DNA from: Candidatus Bathyarchaeota archaeon | GTDB taxonomy: Archaea > Thermoproteota > CALKCG01 > B24 | NCBI GenBank assembly: GCA_021161255.1 | Contig: JAGHAZ010000009.1 | Span: 1 to 55,152, forward strand | DNA: 55,152 bases | Direction of reading: 5' to 3' | Part shown: in pieces, positions 31,799 through 40,107 of the stretch | How positions within the stretch are numbered: position 1 is the stretch's first letter | Layout of the letters: every line of letters begins with the position of its first letter | Made by a program: the position numbers and the translations under genes | The notes under the pieces: model-generated | What the model saw: only the letters and a program-made list of their open reading frames with translations | The model's database searches: none | What the model was told of the DNA's origin: nothing

Positions 31799-33568
31799 CT
31801 ATCTTGCCCCGGCTCCTCCTCCGCCGAAGCCTCCGCCTGCACCGAATCCGCCTCCGGCTCGGCCACCCTTCCCCGAGGGAACCGAGACGGCTATTATCGG
31901 CTTGAAGACCCTAGGCATCGCTACCACTATGTTCGCCTCAGGTATGGTTATGTTCAGCTCTCTCATGGCGTCGACGACCTTGTCTCCCACCCCTAGGGCT
32001 GTTCCGTAGACAAGCCACTCACCCCACATAGATAGGTCTTGAGGAGCATAACGTCTTATCAGGGCTAGGTCTGATAGAAGCCTCTTGAACGCATCCCACT
32101 CCAGCTTCTCCTTGTACGCGGAGCCCTTCCACCTCCCGAAGAGGGTCGAGGGAGCGAAGACCGCGGCTATCGACTGCACCAAGAGCGTAGCGGACCCCAC
32201 GACAGCCTCCACAGCTATAGAAGTCATATACGGTAGAATAGACGCGAGAGTTATGGAGACCACCAATAGGATCACAGCGACCACCGTAAGCCTAGCGACC
32301 CTAGCCCTACCGCTTACCATGAACCTAGACGCTACTCTACGGCTTGGGTTCCTAGTCAAGTATCTCAAGTCTCTGACGACCCTGAGGAGCTCTCTCCTAT
32401 TCTTTTTAAGCACCTTCACGTAATCCTCTAGGAGATCCGTGTCCACAACTCCTCCGAGGCTTACTTTCGACAGGAACCTTATGACTCGTCGCTCATACGG
32501 GTCGTCTACGACCGGGTCTACGACACGTATGACTAAGCCACCGTTCTTAGGGGTTATCTTTATCTTGCCCCTTCTATGCAGGTCTAGAAGCGTAGCGTAG
32601 AACCCGTTCTCGTCGAAATCCAACGCATCGCTCTTGAAGACGAGGTTCACGACCCAGGGTTTCCTCTCAGGGTTAGGGACGAAGCTCAGATACTCGGGGA
32701 CGGTGAAGCTCTTCTCTCTACCGTGCCTAAGGTAGATGAATAGGAGCAGCAGCGGGGTTAAAACTATCAGAAGCTTCACGGCTACGTTCAAGCCATCGAG
32801 TAGGAAAAACTGAACCGTGTATATGGTGTTGGCCTGAGCCGTCGCAGACTTTACGTCTTCGACCGATTCGACAAACCCGTCTAGGAGGTTTAACACCTCC
32901 GGCTTAAGTAGCAATTCGACCTCTAGAAGCTCGTCTCTCCCGCTTTCCCCATAGATCTCCACCGCAGAGCCCTTGACGACTTTAAGCGACGGAGGGTGAG
33001 GATAGACCTCCTCGACAAGCTCTCCTTCCTCTACGCGTATCAGAACCTTACGGTATGGTATGTGCTTATCTGCGAGCTTGATGTTCAGGTGACAAAGCGC
33101 CCCGTCATACTCCACCGGAGGATGAAGCCTGAATACGTACTTGACCACGTATCTACCCGCGTCAAACGGTTTCGGGCTGTAGCATCCCACCTCGTTAAAC
33201 TCAGCTAGGCCGGATATCTCCCTGGCATACTCAGACGTCCAGACACGTCCAGAGTAGTCTTTAACATAGCCCACAGAGCCATACGGTGCTTCGACGCTCA
33301 GAACCTCGATGTACGGTGTGTTCAATCCATTCATCGACACGGGCGCGTTCCATATCCGGTAAAGCATCCTAAACTTACCCGGCTCCTTGACCTCGTAGAC
33401 ATACTCCTCTACAAGCGTTCCGTTAAGATAAAAAGTCGCCCGATACTCCTCGACTACCACATCCTCCTCCGCGAGCAAACCGGGTAGATAGTGCGAAACG
33501 GCTAACCCTATGCCGCCTATTAGGGTTGTTAAAACCAGCACTATCGCAAGCTGTTTAAGCTCACCCAT
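31799..33568 (-). CDS. DUF2207-family membrane protein
   Basis: This 589-residue protein has an N-terminal membrane helix, a roughly 230-residue external beta-rich domain (YRIWNAPVSMNGL, then KPFDAGRYVVKYVFRLHPP), a helix (LNVAVKLLIVLTPLLLLFIYL), a cytoplasmic part, two more helices near residues 430-475 and a glycine-rich end (GGGFGAGGGFGGGGAGAR). This is the DUF2207 layout, always hydrophobic and of unknown function. It sits 9 bases after the LemA gene, a pairing common in prokaryotes, so the two probably work together in the membrane. Confidence 0.88.
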   Translation of the reverse strand: MGELKQLAIVLVLTTLIGGIGLAVSHYLPGLLAEEDVVVEEYRATFYLNGTLVEEYVYEVKEPGKFRMLYRIWNAPVSMNGLNTPYIEVLSVEAPYGSVGYVKDYSGRVWTSEYAREISGLAEFNEVGCYSPKPFDAGRYVVKYVFRLHPPVEYDGALCHLNIKLADKHIPYRKVLIRVEEGELVEEVYPHPPSLKVVKGSAVEIYGESGRDELLEVELLLKPEVLNLLDGFVESVEDVKSATAQANTIYTVQFFLLDGLNVAVKLLIVLTPLLLLFIYLRHGREKSFTVPEYLSFVPNPERKPWVVNLVFKSDALDFDENGFYATLLDLHRRGKIKITPKNGGLVIRVVDPVVDDPYERRVIRFLSKVSLGGVVDTDLLEDYVKVLKKNRRELLRVVRDLRYLTRNPSRRVASRFMVSGRARVARLTVVAVILLVVSITLASILPYMTSIAVEAVVGSATLLVQSIAAVFAPSTLFGRWKGSAYKEKLEWDAFKRLLSDLALIRRYAPQDLSMWGEWLVYGTALGVGDKVVDAMRELNITIPEANIVVAMPRVFKPIIAVSVPSGKGGRAGGGFGAGGGFGGGGAGAR

Positions 33569-33577
33569 AGAGCCACC

Positions 33578-34174
33578 TTAGAAGCTTATCTCAGGTCGCT
33601 TCTCGACCTCTTCTGGGAACTTCAGATACTCCATTTTGGAAAGCCCGAGCGAAGACGCGATGAACTTCGACGGGATCGTGTCGAGCATTATGTTAAACGT
33701 CTGAGCTATGTTGTTGTACGTGTACCTATGTCTAGCTATCTCACCCTCTATGCTTCTGACAGACTCCATAAGCCTCGAAACGGTTTCAGAAGTCTTAAGC
33801 TCGGGATAGCTTTCGGCGACCGCCACTATACTACCGAACAGCCTCCTAGATTCACGGTCTATATCGCTTAAACCACCGGCGCCGGCTCTAAAGACCTCAG
33901 TCCTCAGACGGGTGATGCTCTCGAACGTCTCCTTCTCAAACTTAGCATAGCTCTTAACAGCGCCTAGGAGCTGCTCTATCATGTCGAGCCTCTTCTTTAA
34001 GGCAACCCTAACCTGGCCTAAGGTGGCCTCTGCAGAGTTTTTGAGGCTGTAAAGCCTATTATAGATAGATATGAAGTATAGAATCAAACCGACCGCTATA
34101 ATAAGCGGAATAGCTATAACTAAGATCATGACGAAACCGTCCAATAAACCACCGATCATATAAAAACTGTTCAT
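33578..34174 (-). CDS. lemA: LemA-family protein
   Basis: The 198-residue protein has one N-terminal membrane helix (MILVIAIPLIIAVGLILYFI) and a helical LemA domain: YNRLYSLKNSAEATLGQVRV, the central ESYPELKTSETV, and YNNIAQTFNIMLDTIPSKFIA near the end. LemA proteins are membrane-anchored with a helical bundle outside or inside; function is unknown. It is the first gene of a two-gene operon with the DUF2207 protein. Confidence 0.92.
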   Translation of the reverse strand: MNSFYMIGGLLDGFVMILVIAIPLIIAVGLILYFISIYNRLYSLKNSAEATLGQVRVALKKRLDMIEQLLGAVKSYAKFEKETFESITRLRTEVFRAGAGGLSDIDRESRRLFGSIVAVAESYPELKTSETVSRLMESVRSIEGEIARHRYTYNNIAQTFNIMLDTIPSKFIASSLGLSKMEYLKFPEEVEKRPEISF

Positions 34175-34493
34175 CGACCATATAGACTTTCCTATCCCAT
34201 AGCCGTATCGAGAACTTAATCAGCCCCTCATAACAAAGTTATAACCGTATGAGGGGACACAGCAAGCACCACGGCCATTCTAGGCACGAAGCGATGCTCG
34301 AAAGCTTTAGGAGAAGGCGCATAGTTCTCCCTAGTCTTAACCGTACCGATACTGTTACTCTCAAGAGGATTTCAAGCCGATATAATAGTAGCGGTGAACG
34401 CCTTGACGCTACGTAGGTTCAAAGGATTATGAATCACCTAAAATCAAGGGGAAAATTTAAAAACCGGAAACACAACTGTCTAAATACGCTGAA
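34175..34493. other. Intergenic region, no supported gene
   Basis: Between lemA and tRNA-Asp. One frame on the plus strand reads FQADIIVAVNALTLRRFKGL before a stop near 34430, which faintly recalls the tail of a P-type ATPase, but the upstream frame is broken by a stop and I do not call it. AAAATTTAAAAA near 34452 is a suitable TATA box for the tRNA. Confidence 0.4.
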
Positions 34494-34568
34494 GCCCTGG
34501 TGGTGTAGCCCGGCCCAGCATAGGAGGCTGTCGCCCTCCCGACGCGGGTTCGAATCCCGCCCAGGGCG
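34494..34568 (+). tRNA. tRNA-Asp (GTC)
   Basis: Acceptor GCCCTGG/CCAGGGC, D-stem GTGT/GCAT with wobble pairs, anticodon stem GGAGG/CCTCC with loop CTGTCGC (anticodon GTC), T-arm GCGGG-TTCGAAT-CCCGC, discriminator G73 as expected for Asp. No intron and no CCA. Confidence 0.94.
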
Positions 34569-34583
34569 TTATCGGATGAACCC

Positions 34584-34721
34584 GTGCCCCTTGAGGTTGG
34601 TATTAAGCTGCTGACCAGGGGTTACAGCCATGCCACCGCTGAGGCCACGGTTAGGGTTTTGAGGCAGCTTGCTAAGTATGTGAGTCTTTTCCATTATGAA
34701 AATTTAATTTCGTCGAGTTAA
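34584..34721 (+). CDS. Short ORF after tRNA-Asp, unknown
   Basis: A GTG opens a 45-codon frame (VPLEVGIKLLTRGYSHATAE, then a helix-like VRVLRQLAKYVSLF). It looks protein-like but has no recognised family, no clear ribosome site and may be a gene fragment left next to the tRNA. Treat as doubtful. Confidence 0.2.
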   Translation: MPLEVGIKLLTRGYSHATAEATVRVLRQLAKYVSLFHYENLISSS

Positions 34722-34759
34722 ACATATTGTATTGGGTAAGTCATCTGCGCGGTGTCGAG

Positions 34760-35191
34760 ATGAGTGGTGAGTATTCAGCCTTGTTAAGGAGGAGAGCTTT
34801 AAACGCGTTGAAGTGGGCTAGAAGGGCCTTCGAGGATGGGGATTACGACACGGCTGTCCGTGAGGCGGAGTACGCCGTTCAGCTATACGTTAAGTCCGTC
34901 ATACACCGTGTGTTAGGTGAGGAGGTTAGAGGCCATAGCCTCCGGGAACTCTTAGGGATACTAGTATCGGCTCTGATAGAAGGGGGTCTCGAAGAAGAGG
35001 CAAGGGAGGTTGCAGACTATATTAGAAGACACAGACGGGAGCTGGCTGAGTTAACCGAAGCCCATACGCGCGCCGTATATGGGCTTATAGAGTATGGCAG
35101 ACGGGAGGCGGAAATATTGCTTAAATCAGCCGAAAGCGTCATCGCGGCTGTTAAGGATTTGGAGGCGAAAGTGTTTGGAGAGAAAGTATAA
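34760..35191 (+). CDS. HEPN-domain protein (HEPN/MNT toxin-antitoxin pair)
   Basis: The 143-residue helical protein starts RRRALNALKWARRAFEDGDY and DTAVREAEYAVQLYVKSVIHRV, a HEPN fold of the type paired with minimal nucleotidyltransferases. These are thought to be RNA-cutting toxins. The strict R-x4-6-H motif is not obvious here; the late segment LTEAHTRAVYGLIEYG is the family position. I chose ATG 34760 with GGTG just upstream; the longest frame begins 11 codons earlier. It overlaps the nucleotidyltransferase gene by 17 bases. Confidence 0.8.
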   Translation: MSGEYSALLRRRALNALKWARRAFEDGDYDTAVREAEYAVQLYVKSVIHRVLGEEVRGHSLRELLGILVSALIEGGLEEEAREVADYIRRHRRELAELTEAHTRAVYGLIEYGRREAEILLKSAESVIAAVKDLEAKVFGEKV

Positions 35192-35525
35192 AAGCAGGCT
35201 TCTACTCCTGCGCGAGTGGAGAAGCGTAGTACGTAGCATCTTACAGGCTGTAGAAGGGCTTTATCCTGAAGCCGATGTCTATCTCGTAGGTGGTGTGGCA
35301 GAAAACAGAACTACCGTGAACAGCGACGTCGACATAGCTATAGTGTTTAAATCGAGTCTGAGTAAAAACAGCCGGATCAGCATCTTAACACGTATATGGG
35401 AATCTATAGAGGACGCAGTACCCATGTACTATCCGCTAGAAATACATATACTCGACGTTAACGAGTTCGCAAAGTTAAAGGGAAGAAAGGTAAAAATCTC
35501 GAAGACCGCTTCGAGGCTTCTATAA
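35175..35525 (+). CDS. Minimal nucleotidyltransferase (MNT), antitoxin partner of HEPN
   Basis: The 116-residue protein has the nucleotidyltransferase motif VGGVAENRTTVNSDVDIAIV, in which the two aspartates bind metal, and a later EIHILD. The usual GS is GG here. In such pairs MNT neutralises HEPN, in some systems by adding AMP to it. The start is TTG 35175 with GGAGG ten bases upstream, inside the HEPN gene; a longer frame from 35094 only overlaps more. Confidence 0.78.
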   Translation: MERKYKSRLLLLREWRSVVRSILQAVEGLYPEADVYLVGGVAENRTTVNSDVDIAIVFKSSLSKNSRISILTRIWESIEDAVPMYYPLEIHILDVNEFAKLKGRKVKISKTASRLL

Positions 35526-35618
35526 AATGGTTCTTCTCGAAGAGAAGGGTGCTATCCATGACGTTACTTCTCCATAAAATCTCGAAAAACCTCGTGAATC
35601 GATTTAAGAGTTTCATCC

Positions 35619-35955
35619 TCACCGCTTAGCTGTTCGGCTTTTCAACCCATCAAGTTTTGGTAGACTTTCAAACCTTGAGATTTTAACCAAGTATAGGTTT
35701 CCATACCCAGATACGTCGCTCGTATATAGGATCTGGTTTCCGTCTGGGCTGAACCTTGGATGCGGGTGTACCTGCTGGATGTGTAAGCTACTACGGTGTT
35801 CGCAGAGTATGGTCCCTCAGACTCTTCCCCACACCTCCTCCAGAGTCTTATGATACCCCTCCAACATTCTACACGATCCTACATGAACACCATCTTTAAG
35901 CCAGTACTCATGCCCGACGATTTCACCTCTTTCACGCGGTTGAATCATCCATACC
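35619..35955 (-). pseudogene. Oligogalacturonate-lyase / TolB-like beta-propeller remnant
   Basis: The minus strand carries two pieces of one protein: WMIQPRERGEIVGHEYWLKDG at the right and, after a frame change and a stop, VHPHPRFSPDGNQILYTSDV with SGYGNLYLVKIS at the left. GHE-x-W-x2-DG and HPHP-x-FSPDG are hallmarks of oligogalacturonate lyases (pectate lyase 22). Only the C-terminal third remains; the rest is gone. It shows that pectin-type sugar use was once encoded here. Confidence 0.65.
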
Positions 35956-35971
35956 TCTCGGGAACCTGACG

Positions 35972-36547
35972 TCACACCTTCCCTACGCGACAGCGGCCGC
36001 TACGGCGGTTCCATAGTTGGAGTAGAGCACTAACAGCCAGGGAAACTAGTATAAGAGACATCAGCCCCACCTTGTAGGCCGAGAACACTCTGCCGGGAAT
36101 TATAAGCATGCAACATCTCACAGTTGTTCCCGCTATGGTTGAGACGGTATAGCTGATGAACGGGGTTCTTAGCAGGCCTGAGACCAGGCTGAAGGTTTTA
36201 TAGGGCACGTAGGGGATCGCCCTAGCCGCTACGCAGGCTAAGGGACCCTGCTCAGCAATCCATGCTTCAGCCTTCTTAAACCAGAAGGTTGAACAGTAGT
36301 TTAGTATAAGCCTAACCCCTCTGAGCCTAAGCCCAAGCAGGTAATCTAGCATCGCTCCTAGGGATGATGCTAAGCTACATACCAGGCAGGAGAGAAGCGG
36401 GTTAAGCTTAGAAGCCCCCGCTGCTAAGAGAACCGGCTCCCAAGGCACCGGAGCCCAGCTTCCTATGGAAAACATTACTATGAAAAGGCCGAGATAGCCG
36501 AGGCTAGAGATAGCCTCTATAAAAAGTGATATCAGGTCGCTGAACAA
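35972..36547 (-). CDS. DedA/VTT-domain membrane protein
   Basis: The 191-residue protein has a hydrophobic N-terminus (SSLGYLGLFIVMFSIGSWAP), the VTT core with GAMLDYLLGLRLRG and a re-entrant loop region with ARAIPYVPYKTFSLVSGLLR, and two C-terminal helices. DedA proteins move or flip lipids in the membrane; the archaeal lipid carrier is an obvious but unproven substrate. It diverges from the PadR gene at 36659. Confidence 0.8.
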   Translation of the reverse strand: MFSDLISLFIEAISSLGYLGLFIVMFSIGSWAPVPWEPVLLAAGASKLNPLLSCLVCSLASSLGAMLDYLLGLRLRGVRLILNYCSTFWFKKAEAWIAEQGPLACVAARAIPYVPYKTFSLVSGLLRTPFISYTVSTIAGTTVRCCMLIIPGRVFSAYKVGLMSLILVSLAVSALLQLWNRRSGRCRVGKV

Positions 36548-36658
36548 GCTCTAACAATTTTATAGGCAGTTTAAAGCTTTAAGATTTCATAAAGCATGCC
36601 TCATCCCTCCTATACGTTAATCTTTTTAGTGCCCGTTTCCTTAACTCTTAAGGAGAAT

Positions 36659-36979
36659 ATGGCTGAAGAGCAGCTTTTAAGGTCCATAAAGCTGGGCTTC
36701 AGCAAGCCTCTGATACTGTGGCTTCTAAGGTCTAAGCCTAGGTCTGGATATGAGCTTATTAAAGAGGTTATGCGGTTAACAGGGGTGAAGCTTAAGCCAT
36801 CGTTCATCTACCCGTTTCTCCACAGCCTTGAGAGAGGTGGGTATCTCGCTGGGAGGTGGGCTGAACACGGGAGAAGAAGGATAAAATACTACCATGTCAC
36901 CGAGAAGGGGGAGCGTCTTATTCAACGTATACGCGAGATTTTTAAAAGCGGATTTGGTGAAGTTCTCCTGTCACTATAG
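36659..36979 (+). CDS. PadR-family transcriptional regulator
   Basis: A 106-residue winged-helix protein: GFSKPLILWLLRSKPRSGYE, then LKPSFIYPFLHSLERGGYL and a wing HGRRRIKYYHVTEKG, the PadR pattern. I chose ATG 36659 because AAGGAGA lies directly upstream; the longest frame adds 21 codons with no such site. It lies between the divergent DedA gene and the UbiA gene, and a repeated TGATATAT (36989 and 37005) precedes UbiA, a possible binding site. Confidence 0.85.
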   Translation: MAEEQLLRSIKLGFSKPLILWLLRSKPRSGYELIKEVMRLTGVKLKPSFIYPFLHSLERGGYLAGRWAEHGRRRIKYYHVTEKGERLIQRIREIFKSGFGEVLLSL

Positions 36980-37037
36980 ACCGGTTTCTGATATATTTAA
37001 AATTTGATATATAGGAACTAAGAATATTAGGAGAGGC

Positions 37038-37934
37038 ATGTTACTCCCAAGCCTCAGCCTAGATAGGTGGCTTAAGTCAGCACCCCATCTCATACGGAAT
37101 TTCAGAGTTTTAGACTGGAAAGCCTATTTCGGCATAGGGTTGCTTGGCTACATACACAGGGTTGACCAAAGCCTACTTAACTACACCGGCTACCTTGCTC
37201 TCACCAAGTTCTCCTTAAACATAGCACTCTTCCTATCTTTCACATTCTCCATAAACAACTGTTTCGACCTTGACACAGACAGGCATAGCAGGCATAAGCT
37301 TGCCAAGAACCCCGTGGCCGAAGGCCATATAAGCTTCGTGCAAGGGTTAGCTACCTCCCTTTCCATCGCCGTCCTAGGCCTAGCCCTCTCCTACATTTGG
37401 TTCGGCGGCTTGTCGTTCATTATCTACTCCATGCTAACCCTTCTAGCCCTTATATACTCGACGCCACCTTTCAGGTTAAAGGCTAAACCTCTTCTCGACC
37501 TTATCTCCCATGGACTGATGCTAGGCGGTTTGCTCTTCATATACGGCGCTATACTAGGCGGAGACATCACTCCTCTTTCGATAATCTTAGCGTTTTCCAC
37601 TTTCGTTTACTCTACAATCCTCGAGCTTAGAAACCACATAGAGGACTACTATTCTGACGCTTCAGCAGGTTTAAAAACCACAGCCTGTTTTCTAGGACTG
37701 GAGGGATCTCGTAAGCTTCTGAAGGCGATGCTTCTACTTCACTTACTTCTGATCACATTAGCCATGATAAGTACAACTCAGCTCATCTATCCAACCCCCG
37801 TCACCATCCCGTTAGCGTTAGTCGACAGAAGAGACAGACTGATGAGGACCGCTAGGTTTTTCGACCTAATAACGGCTTTAGCCTATTCTACAGTCGTTTT
37901 AAACCGCGTAATGCAACTACTTGGGGCTGTCTAG
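37038..37934 (+). CDS. UbiA-family prenyltransferase
   Basis: The 298-residue membrane protein has the two metal-binding acidic motifs of UbiA enzymes, SINNCFDLDTDRHS (NN-x2-D-x3-D) and LRNHIEDYYSDASAG, with about eight membrane helices around them. It would transfer a prenyl chain to a small acceptor. In archaea this family makes lipid precursors such as digeranylgeranylglyceryl phosphate, or quinones; the exact acceptor is not readable. AGGAGAGG precedes the ATG. A GT4 glycosyltransferase gene follows after 78 bases. Confidence 0.85.
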   Translation: MLLPSLSLDRWLKSAPHLIRNFRVLDWKAYFGIGLLGYIHRVDQSLLNYTGYLALTKFSLNIALFLSFTFSINNCFDLDTDRHSRHKLAKNPVAEGHISFVQGLATSLSIAVLGLALSYIWFGGLSFIIYSMLTLLALIYSTPPFRLKAKPLLDLISHGLMLGGLLFIYGAILGGDITPLSIILAFSTFVYSTILELRNHIEDYYSDASAGLKTTACFLGLEGSRKLLKAMLLLHLLLITLAMISTTQLIYPTPVTIPLALVDRRDRLMRTARFFDLITALAYSTVVLNRVMQLLGAV

Positions 37935-38012
37935 ACAGCGTCGCGATGCACATGAGAGGGGGGAGTCGTCTGAACTAAAGACGCTTCATCCGAGAGGGGA
38001 GGTGGGTTTCGG

Positions 38013-39140
38013 ATGAGAGTGGCCTTATGTAGCGACTGGTTCTATCCCAGAATCGGAGGAGTAGCCTCCCACATGAAAGGTCTTGCTGAGGAGCTTGTTA
38101 AACGGGGCCACTATGTCCAAATCGTTACGAGAACATGCCCTAAACCTAAACAATATTTAGACATTAGTTTAGATGAGCGAGTAGGTCTATGCAGGATTAA
38201 ACCCATACTCCCCATCGATATCGTCGCCATTCCCCCAACCCCCGGAGCCGTTAAAGCTGCCTTAAGCAAGGGCAGCTTCGACGTTGTACACTGCCACCAC
38301 GCCTTCACACCTATATCGCTCATGTCGATCTCCACCGCTAAAAACTTAGGCATGACTGCGGTTCTAACGAACCACACGATATCCATCCTTTACAGGTCCG
38401 ACCTTCTGTGGACTCCCATGAGCTACCTAGTTTTTCTCCTACGACGATGTATAGAAAAAGCCGACACTGTTGTAGCGGTCAGCAAAGCAGCGGCCGAGTT
38501 CATAAGCCACTTCACCAGATGGAGGAAAATAACAGTGATACCTAACGCTGTAAACACTGAGAGGTTCGGCCGGTTAAACGCATGTAAAAGCCACGAACCT
38601 TCCATACTCTACCTGGGGCGTCTTGTGCACAGAAAAGGTGTCCATATTCTGGTTAAGTCGATGCCTCATGTTTTAAAGGAGGTACCTGATGCGAAGCTTA
38701 CCATAGCCGGCGACGGCTACATGAAAACCTATCTAAGGTTTCAAGCACGTAAGCTAGGGGTTGAAAGAAGCGTCAGATTCCTAAGCTCTATAGCTGATGA
38801 AGATGTCCCAAGGCTGTATGGCGAATCTGACGTTTTCGCTCTACCGTCCCTCTACGGCGAGTCTTTCGGGATAAGCCTCCTAGAGGCGATGGCATCAAGC
38901 AAGCCTATAGTAGCCTCTAAAGTAGGTGGAATACCTGAGGTTGTTCAAAACCGGGTGACAGGACTCCTAGTTAAAAGTGGGTCGGTCGGGGAGCTGGCTG
39001 AAGCCATCGTTCAGCTTCTCAGCGATCGCAACCTCTCCCGGCGCCTCGGAACTGAGGCACGTAGGATTGTGGAGAGAAAATACAGCTGGAAGGTTGTTGC
39101 TACACGGATAGAGAGTTTATACAAAGAGCTTACCAGATAA
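38013..39140 (+). CDS. GT4-family glycosyltransferase
   Basis: The 375-residue protein has an N-terminal Rossmann domain (CSDWFYPRIGGVASHMKGLA, HCHHAFTPIS) and a C-terminal GT-B domain with ILYLGRLVHRKGVHIL, ALPSLYGESFGISLLEAMA, the donor-site E-x7-E pattern of GT4 enzymes. The donor and acceptor are unknown; a glycolipid is plausible given the UbiA and DedA neighbours. The start at ATG 38013 follows a GGAGG-rich run. Confidence 0.9.
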   Translation: MRVALCSDWFYPRIGGVASHMKGLAEELVKRGHYVQIVTRTCPKPKQYLDISLDERVGLCRIKPILPIDIVAIPPTPGAVKAALSKGSFDVVHCHHAFTPISLMSISTAKNLGMTAVLTNHTISILYRSDLLWTPMSYLVFLLRRCIEKADTVVAVSKAAAEFISHFTRWRKITVIPNAVNTERFGRLNACKSHEPSILYLGRLVHRKGVHILVKSMPHVLKEVPDAKLTIAGDGYMKTYLRFQARKLGVERSVRFLSSIADEDVPRLYGESDVFALPSLYGESFGISLLEAMASSKPIVASKVGGIPEVVQNRVTGLLVKSGSVGELAEAIVQLLSDRNLSRRLGTEARRIVERKYSWKVVATRIESLYKELTR

Positions 39141-39295
39141 AACCTGTGGATGACCCTAAACCCGTTTTGACACAGCTATGATAGACTGGATACCGAAAGA
39201 GAGCGGAGGCTGATCTCATAGGTATCGTATAAGCTTAGCCCCGTCGGTTTTTCAGGTAATATTTAAATTTAAGTTTAAACGTAAACAGTACCGGT

Positions 39296-39508
39296 ATGGT
39301 TAAAACCATAACTATTAGAGACGACGTTTACAAGAAGCTCTCGGCTGTTAAGAGGCCTGGTGAGAGCTTCAGCGACCTACTGGAGAGACTAGTCGACTCC
39401 ATCAACCCGGTGGAGATTCTGATCAGGCTTAGGGGATGTGTGGAGTTTAGTGATAAGGATAAGCTTTTCAGAGAGGTCGAGGCTTTAAGGGCTGAGAAGC
39501 GGCTATGA
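39296..39508 (+). CDS. vapB: VapB-type antitoxin (DUF217-like)
   Basis: A 70-residue protein with the opening MVKTITIRDDVYKKLSAVKR, GESFSDLLERLV, and a short acidic tail, typical of archaeal VapB antitoxins. TTTAAATTTAAG lies about 30 bases upstream, a TATA box for a leaderless message. The stop overlaps the toxin start by 4 bases. Confidence 0.88.
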   Translation: MVKTITIRDDVYKKLSAVKRPGESFSDLLERLVDSINPVEILIRLRGCVEFSDKDKLFREVEALRAEKRL

Positions 39509-39885
39509 TAATCGTCGATACCGATGTTCTGATAGAGATCCTCGACAGAGGATCTAAGAGAGGCGAAGAAGCCTTAGAGAAGATACTCGCAACCCAAGAA
39601 CCTATCTGTATCACAGCTATAAACCTGCATGAAATCCTCTACGGGCTCTATAAGTTCGCCAAACCTGTAGACGAGATTCTAAAAATACCGGTGCTCAGCT
39701 ATACGGGGAAGGATGCGCAGCTAGCAGCTAGGATCGAGCTTGAAATGGAGAAGAGAGGAAAAGCCATACGTAGAACAGACGCCATGATAGCCGCCATCGC
39801 CATAAACAACGGTGCGAAACTCTACACCTTTAACCTAAAACACTTCAAGCCTATAGAAGATCTAGGACTCAAAATATTAAGCTAA
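39505..39885 (+). CDS. vapC: PIN-domain toxin, VapC family
   Basis: The 126-residue protein has IIVDTDVLIEIL, INLHEILYG, RRTDAMIAAIAI and LYTFNLKHF, the four PIN-domain segments with the acidic residues of the active site. Length and overlap with vapB (ATGA-type) are normal. No lesion seen; a likely functional ribonuclease toxin. Confidence 0.92.
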   Translation: MIIVDTDVLIEILDRGSKRGEEALEKILATQEPICITAINLHEILYGLYKFAKPVDEILKIPVLSYTGKDAQLAARIELEMEKRGKAIRRTDAMIAAIAINNGAKLYTFNLKHFKPIEDLGLKILS

Positions 39886-40081
39886 ATAAACCCGCATATC
39901 CCACCCCTCCGCTCTGTCTTTCGACAGCCTAAACGTACAATTCTGCTCATCCATTTATAAACAAAAAAAATTCTTACGGAGGATCACGGATTCAGGTTTC
40001 GCCTGGGGTGCTTAGGGCAGATCCATGTTCCTGGCCCATCATCCTCTATGCGAAGTCTTTACCTAGTCCTGTAGCGGCTAA

Positions 40082-40106
40082 TAGAGTTTGAACGATTAAA
40101 ACTCTA
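40082..40106. terminator. 8-bp hairpin after a URO-D gene
   Basis: TAGAGTTT and AAACTCTA pair around a 9-base loop immediately after the stop (40108) of the minus-strand URO-D gene. Position fits a terminator, though no long T-run follows. Confidence 0.4.
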
Positions 40107-40107
40107 G

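Noticed and set aside
31671-32009. Plus-strand frame across tRNA-Lys and the DUF2207 end
   Set aside because: It starts inside the tRNA and owes its proline runs to the reverse of a glycine-rich tail.
34230-34434. Possible P-type ATPase tail (AVNALTLRRFKGL) before tRNA-Asp
   Set aside because: The similarity is short and the upstream frame is closed by a stop; not enough to call.
34494-35525. Integration site at tRNA-Asp with HEPN/MNT as cargo
   Set aside because: No integrase gene and no repeat of the tRNA 3' end were seen downstream.
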